Source of the DNA: Liolophura sinensis
Lineage: Eukaryota; Mollusca; Polyplacophora; Chitonida; Chitonidae
NCBI RefSeq assembly: GCF_032854445.1
Contig: NC_088299.1
Coordinates: 12,765,608-12,829,607 of the forward strand
Length of the DNA stretch: 64,000 nucleotides
Direction: 5' to 3'
Of the stretch, positions 57,751 to 64,000 are shown one piece after another. The translations under genes were made by a program, and so were the position numbers. Each line of letters starts with the position of its first letter. Within the stretch, counting starts at the first letter, position 1. A model generated the notes under the pieces. It was not told the origin of the DNA. It saw nothing but the letters and a program-made list of their open reading frames with translations, and searched no databases.

Positions 57751-60700
57751 TCACATTTCTTGAAAACGCACTGAATGAATTGCTCTCTGAGGCTTGTTCA
57801 GCGTAAGGGTTGTTCTTGGGAGGCTCGGATACCGTTTTCGCTAAATAAACTGTGGCGTTAAGATGGGTTGCTTCTCAGTCGCTTGGCGAAAGGCAACTTT
57901 TCACATCGGGCTTTCCGGTTTTCTACACTAACAAATCACACTACCATCATACCGGTGAAACATTCTCTGGTACGGCGCTAAGCAACAGCGAAATAAACTA
58001 AATAGATTAATATTACAAATAAATCACAAACAATATAAGCATAATGTCATTTCCGGCTTTTAAATTCCAATTGAGAAATCGAAGACATTCCACATTGAAA
58101 TCATAAGGCCATACGTTCACTCATTTCCATGATAATCATATAATGAAGTGCACAGCTCTTTATGTGTAGTTACTTTGGTATAATTCTTTTGTTTAAAAGT
58201 ACGTTCTCTTTCTTACAACTATTCCAGCAGGTGCCGTTTTCAAACAGCACGTAGGAAACCACATGAGTGGTGCCTTATCTGTGATGATTAACAAAATGCA
58301 CACAAGTAGATACCTAGGACATCACTTTTTTTAATCTCATACCTGTCAAATTTGTGGCTTTTCATATTTATAAGGGAATTATTTAGGTCACCAGAAGAAG
58401 TAAGGGGAGTTCGATTAGTCCCTTTTTCATTTCTTCTGTCAACATCGTATAAGTGAGACAATGTTTTCACTTGACATGCGCCCGGCCTCTGATGAATAGA
58501 CAGAACCAGTGTAATGTATAAATGTGTCACAAGCAAACCACAGGCGGCAACTACAAGTCTTAACTATTGTGCGCTCAAACTGAACTAATATTGTGAAAAC
58601 TGAAAAAATAAATCAGACTTATAGCACAGTAATTTTCATTGTATGGATTCCTTAAAATACTCGCGTTAATGCCGTAAGCTACAGTAGGATGAATCTCTAC
58701 GTTTTTAAACCATGTGTTGTAAAGAATTTCTGTTAGGATTCATTGGTATTTATTTTTCGGTCCAGAATGTCTGTTCGTTCTACCCACATGTACTATGTGA
58801 GTGTAGATGTCAATACCAACAATTTTTTGCAAATAATATATCATGAGGTACTTAGCGTATGTCTCAGTACTTCAGAAATTCTATTGCTGTTTTGTGTTAT
58901 TGTAAGCAAATGAGGTATAGTGTTAATTATATATTTGACAGATCTTAAATCTTTCAAACAGGCTGTATTCAAGACATTTCCAGTTATATGAGGGTGATCA
59001 GATTTATGGTTAGAGGAAACACTACTCTTGACGTGATAAGTCCCTCTGAATTAAAATCACAAGGAAATTAACGAGACTGGGATTCGAACCTGCCACTTTA
59101 CTAGTCTTTGACTGCTACAAGATTGCTTTCTAGCCAGCAAAAGCCAGCACTTGTATTTATCAAGCGACTTTAATTATAAATTGCACGTGCGTAAACACAC
59201 AAACAAAGAACAGAAAAGAACTCAGAATGACCAAACTTCCCACATAAAAATATTTGAACCTCTGCTTGAATTTTTTACTTTAGACGCTTGATAAATATGT
59301 TAATACTGGGAAATGTATAGTTATTGTTTTATGCCACTTCGTTGTTGTTGAAGTCATAACGAGGAGTTAACTTTGTGAGTCTCTTTTTTTCAAACTGCTA
59401 CAACCGACTTTATGGAACTCAGCGTCAAACTAAAAGTTACATGACTTTTCAACTCACAATCACAAGTCCACTGCCCGCCTTCCCCTTTCTTCCACCCCCA
59501 CCCCGCATCCTACACTCTTCTGAACCCTTTTCCATCACCGTGTTATTGAACAAGATCGATTACTTCCAATTAATCTTCTTGTTAGCTTTATAATGATTTT
59601 CTCCTATGTCTTGTCAAGTGTGATATGAGTTACCAGGCACACTCAGCATTAATTATGCCACATTTAACGATCAGAGTAATAAGCCGATACCCAAACAGTG
59701 TAAAGGACAAACCAACGGAAGCTCACAAGTGAAAGAACGCAAAGACAATGTTGTGAAGTAATTACCTGTAATGATCTCGATCAGAGTTTATTAGCTGCCA
59801 TTTTACAGTCCACACTTCAGGCATCCACAAATTCATGTTTTCCGTTGTATATGACATTGAAATTCTGATTTTTTCTCATTTCTTTGTTCATTTTTATATG
59901 TAAAGTATAATTTTTTATAAAGTATTCGAAACATATTACGTCTGTTCTTCTGCCTTGGTATAATTTACTGTTTACTATGATTTAAAAAAAATTCTAATTT
60001 GAAAAAGATGTGAAATGTGGATTCCTCTCACATTAACGGCACTTTTCAGTTTCCGATAAAAATCATTTTAGGCGTTCAAATTTTCAACTTTTTTGTTCAA
60101 AAAAGAATTTAATGCCAGAGGAACGAATCGCTTAACGACTTAATGTAATTACTTCTGCTTTTTGTTACTTAGTTATTTATCATCGGCCTAACTTCAACAC
60201 GATATGTTACGTTATACAAATATGTATATTCCTTTAATCTTTTGTGACGTACACCTTGAACGACTGTTTCTTTTCAGTTTCTCTCGAGCCTTTGGATTAT
60301 TCGTGCCTTGTTTGATTGAATGTATATTATCGGGGAGAATACTAAACAAAGATTAAAAATGATTTTTGTTTTCACGTCATATGTCAAACTTAATGTTGAT
60401 GAAAACTGAGCTAGGTTGCAGAAGTTTTAGGCAATAAGTCCGACTGATCACCCGAACAAATACTTGAACTAGGCATCAACAGCGGAAGTCAACTGACCGA
60501 CTGTAACGACTAATGGGTTATAGGAGGACAATATCTAGGGACCATAATAAAATCAGCGGGTAGATGTCTGGCCGTGGGCATCTATTACCTATTAATAAGT
60601 AAGGATAGGTGACCTTTATATTGATGCCAATCTGAAACTCGTATGCACACAGACCTTATCCATTTGCGAATTTGATGAACAACGTGAACCGTTGCAAATG

Positions 60701-61825
60701 GGGGGAAAGTACTCACGAAAGAATTGAAACTTTGAATGAAATGTTCTATTGGCAATGTTGCATATCCGGCTGCTAAACGCTATCAAAACAGTACAAATTT
60801 CATCTTTCTGGACAATTTGTTATCTTCACAAATAATTTTAAATATGACCAGGCCGTTGTTCAAAAGTAGTACCCATCTGTTCAATTCGAATCTGACTTTT
60901 TTGGGGAAAAAGACCAGTTCGACAAGAGCAGTTAATAAATGTTCACGAAATTCAAGCAGGACAAAGTTTTTATAATGAGGCTTGTCAGTCTTACCTTACA
61001 CTGGTGACTAAGTAGAACCGTTCTTTCCTCTTGAATCCTCCCGCGTTTTTCAAAGGCGACTAAATCTCCAAATACACCTTGTCCTTATATCCTGATAATA
61101 AACCAAAGAGACAGCGCGACAAAATGCTTCAGTGTTTTATAGGCTAGCAGATTTACGTCACCGCGCTCTCGATCCCGCAGCCTCGGTCTGGATTTGACCG
61201 AGCGATATAGGGGGGCAATTAACTGTCCAGCACTGGGACATAAAAAATCATGGCTATTGACAGTGTCCATTATGGCGAGGAAAGCCAGTCGGCCTCTGAC
61301 GTGACGACTGGCTCAACACCCTTTCAATAAAGAGCCGTGGATTGGCCAAAAATCCATAATGCCACAAGGGTTGAGTTTACCGATAAAATTTACCATACTT
61401 AGTGGTCAGTGGACGGGAGTAGTTTTATTGATACAGGTTTTGTTTTCTCCACCAGGAAAATGTCTTGTTGAAGAGGATTGTTTGTACCGTGATATGTTTA
61501 TCCACACATTCAGCTGTCAAAATGCTTTCTTTTAACGTCGGAAAAGAAATGAGATTTTCTGGTGTTTGGCACAAATCGAAATTCCAATCTCCGAAGTAGT
61601 CCGAGATCTCGAGTTAATTCTTCGTATTATCTCCTTCTTTGAAATGGCCCTCTTTGGGCCTTAAAGGAGACTCTGTCGTACGGGCTGGGGCTGATACAGG
61701 GCTGAGGTAAACGCTAGGGGATGTCAGCACCGCCAGTTTGTATCAGTTGACAGGAAAAGTAAATCGGATTCTACTGTGATGCGAGTCAGTGAAGCTGTCG
61801 TCTGCAGACCTTGGCTGGCAACAGC
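57751..61825. other. long non-coding stretch, nothing recognised
   Basis: No coding region, known repeat family or RNA gene recognised on either strand over about 4 kb. Open frames are short and without motifs. Confidence 0.45.
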
Positions 61826-61995
61826 TCATTCTTCTCTCATCATCTGCTGACAAATTTCACACACGTCTTGGTCAGGATGATATAATAGGAAGCCTTGTCC
61901 ACATGGACGAAGGTTACAGTAGCCATTCAGAGCTTTTCTGCAGCAGTTGTACAATTCTTCATTTGCCAATTTAGAGCCATGAGCGTGTGGGAATA
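61826..61995 (-). CDS. possible terminal exon of a cysteine-rich secreted protein
   Basis: On the minus strand a possible acceptor (cgtgggcag, ending at 61996) opens a phase-1 exon that runs to TGA at 61826. It encodes about 56 residues with six cysteines: YNCCRKALNGYCNLRPC, then GQGFLLYHPDQDVCEIC, then QQMMREE. The CGxGFxxxxPDxxxCxxC shape is like part of a TNF-receptor or related cysteine-rich repeat, but this is only a resemblance. The pyrimidine tract is poor and no partner exon was found; a frame at 62280-62549 also contains cysteines but cannot be tied to it. It could be a chance frame. Confidence 0.3.
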
Positions 61996-63160
61996 CTGCC
62001 CACGATAGATTGTACATGTACATTCATAAAAGAGCTAAGAGAGACAGAAAAGCCTTGACGTTTACTTTTAAATGTCTTCAAGATAATGTACATTGAATTA
62101 TAAAACATTCTAAATAACCCAGTTTACCGTGAAGACATTTTCTTAAGCGCTCAAAAAAATGCATGCATGATTACATGGATCGATGACAAATACCATCACT
62201 ATCTCACGCCTTCTGCCAGTAAATGCACTATAGAGCACCATTATCGTGAAGGAGACAAAATTGCTCTTGTATGTTACCGTCAGTCTAAATGTGACCTGGT
62301 AACTTCAGTACAACACCACAGACGAGAAAACGTTTCCTGGTGACAGTGATTCCGATAAGAAAGACACACGGGTCGAGAAGCAATCGTTGAAATAAGTTTC
62401 GAAATAAAGTTTTCTATTTTACTTTTCAGACACGATGAATACCGTCTAGGAATCTCCTTATACAGCAACACTTTGTCATGTAGCAATAAATTCGACGTAC
62501 CTATCGGCAAATGATGGCGTACGGGCGCTCTATTATGGCGTATACCCATGACGCCTCGGAGCGTTTGCCATATAATGTGTAAAACGTGATGGTTTCAATC
62601 AACTTCACGAGTTTTTAATTGAATGGCAAGTACCGACCAACGCAATCCTGGTTTATGCAAGAATGCAATATACAAGATCATGGCATAAGGAGTACGTGTA
62701 AAACCAGAGCAAGGATGACAGTGTTACAGTTGCTAAACCGTCTCATGTCACCCAAGAAATCCGCCGTCTAGTTAATTTACCACATTTACGGTGAAAAATG
62801 TTAAGACTTCAAGCGATCTGTTTCATACTTGTCATAGTTGCATAATTTCAGCTGAATACAGGGCTGGGCGGGGCGAGTAGGGGGAAGTCTAAACGTGCAT
62901 GTTTATTACATCAACATGAAGTTTTTTTATGAACAGTTGTAATCAAAGCGTAACTGAGAAAAACTCCACTTGTATTCGAACACTTGTATTGAAATTTGAA
63001 TTGAACACCATGCCTAGAATTCCAACTGTCCTCTTTGCATTACTGAAAAACGGATGTTTGCTTCTCTCTTTACATATATACCTCCATCTTTATGAACTCT
63101 TTATACAATATTTTTTTACATGTTAGGCTGTTTTCGAAACTTGTCTTATAATTATCGACT
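61996..63160. other. non-coding stretch, nothing firm
   Basis: No repeat recognised. The minus-strand frame 62280-62549 (89 codons) has a Cys-rich end (PVCLSYRNHCH, LWCC) followed by a possible donor gtcaca, but no family is recognised. Confidence 0.35.
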
Positions 63161-63162
63161 TA

Positions 63163-63625
63163 ATTTATTTATTTATTTATTTATTTATTTATTATTTAAG
63201 TCATTGGTGCTTATGTCGTACTAAATAACATTTTCACTTATGCGACGGCTGAGAGCCTCCGTGGCTCAGTCGGTTAGCGCACTAGCGCAGCGTAACGCAG
63301 GAGTCTCTCACCAATGCGGTCGCTGTGAGTTCAAGTCCAGCTCATGCTGGCTTCCTCTCTGGCCGTAAGTGGGAAGGTCTTCCAGTAACCTGCGGATGGT
63401 CGTGGGTTTCCGCCGGGCTCTGCCCGGTTTCCACCCACCATAATGCTGACCGCCGCTGTATAAGTGAAATATTCTTGAGTACGGCGTAAAACACCAATCA
63501 AATAAATAAATAAATATACGACGGCGGCCCGCACTATGACGGGATCAAACCGGGCAGAGCCCTGGGAAAACTCACGACCATCCGCAGGTTGCTGTCAGAC
63601 CTTTTCACGTACGGTCAGAGAGCAT
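63163..63625 (-). repeat. SINE family 1 copy split by a younger copy
   Basis: A long ttta tail and a diverged ttggtgcttatgtcgtacta are at 63163-63249. The body resumes at 63516 with tacgacggcggcccgcacta, aaccgggcagagccctggg, gaccatccgcaggttgctg and cgtacggtcagagag. Confidence 0.9.
63250..63515 (+). mobile_element. full-length SINE family 1 copy, nested
   Basis: Complete from the tRNA-derived head gcctccgtggctcagtcggt to caccaatcaaataaataaat. It is inserted in opposite orientation into an older copy of the same family. Flanks tatgcgacggc (63239-63249) and tatacgacggc (about 63515-63525) are a target-site duplication with one difference. Confidence 0.93.
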
Positions 63626-63722
63626 CCCTCCATCATATACAAGTTGCATGGAAACATAAATTTGCAATATGCCGTCTGTCTATATGACAACTAATGTCGC
63701 AGAAAAGAGTACTGGCGGTGAC

Positions 63723-63823
63723 CTTGAAATTGATCGTTCTTCCGAAGTTATGATGACCAGTGTAAGGCGTACCATCTGCGCTGACCGTGCACTTCACGAT
63801 GTCAACATTTTCCCCACTGAGGG
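63723..63823 (-). CDS. possible kringle-like exon
   Basis: On the minus strand, an acceptor with a reasonable pyrimidine run (ttatattacgtcttag) ends at 63824. It opens a phase-1 frame reading SGENVDIVKC, then TVSADGTPYTGHHNFGR, then TINFK, followed by a possible donor gtcacc. The pattern C-x4-DGxxYxGxxNxxxGR resembles the first part of kringle domains, whose exons usually start in phase 1. The expected Cys and Trp after this segment are not seen in line, so it would need another exon or be a degenerate copy. The gene would continue off the window or lie across it. Confidence 0.3.
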
Positions 63824-64000
63824 CTAAGACGTAATATAACATCCGATAAGAACATATAACTATATAATACACTTTTAATAATTCGCCCGTTTCTACCCGG
63901 TAAAGAGCCAGGCAAACAGGTAAAATTTCCATTGACAAGTGCATCATGTGTTATAATAAACACGAGGGTAAATATAGGTCGTGCGTAAATGTCTGATAAT

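Overview
The window looks like a piece of an animal nuclear genome. It is gene-poor, has introns with GT-AG borders, and is full of SINEs, foldback elements and old retrotransposon debris. The two genes that can be read with confidence encode precursors of the pedal peptide/orcokinin-type neuropeptide family. That family and the SINE style point to a lophotrochozoan, most likely a mollusc. The species cannot be named from the sequence alone, and a brachiopod or annelid is not excluded.

Genes. Gene 1 (+ strand) has a TATA-type promoter near 12.8 kb, a 28-codon signal-peptide exon (13053-13136), a 6.3 kb intron, and one large exon (19431-20177) carrying ten tandem 15-residue peptides of the type GFDRIGHATGMGSLY separated by KR/KK. 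Gene 2 (- strand) has the same plan: a TATA box at 40680-40687, a 28-codon signal exon (40496-40579), a 353-bp phase-0 intron, and a large exon (39147-40142) with eighteen 15-residue peptides of the type SFDSIGHGSGLSSFA, nearly all separated by KK. The genes face each other tail to tail about 19 kb apart and look like ancient paralogues. Each would yield many near-identical amidation-free peptides through the regulated secretory pathway.

Mobile and repeated DNA. 5.4-8.5 kb holds a decayed minus-strand Ty3/gypsy-type LTR element (Gag with a CCHC knuckle, DTG protease, integrase) that lacks reverse transcriptase. An LTR fragment of the same family sits alone at 27.65 kb. About 17 copies of one tRNA-derived SINE family are scattered through the window, two of them full length with target-site duplications and one nested in another copy. 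Two further SINE-like families, small palindromic MITEs and a 1.1 kb foldback element with minisatellites in its arms are also present. Between 25.2 and 35.4 kb there are four diverged direct copies of a 1-2 kb non-coding unit.

Tandem repeats include a 114-bp satellite (three almost identical copies, 56.1-56.4 kb), a 29-bp minisatellite (45.5-46.2 kb) and a TA microsatellite (45.35 kb).

Possible isolated exons of other genes are weak: a kringle-like segment at 63.7-63.8 kb and a six-cysteine segment at 61.8-62.0 kb, both on the minus strand. No true tRNA, rRNA, CRISPR or operon-like structure was seen. Most other open frames are chance frames or lie inside repeats.
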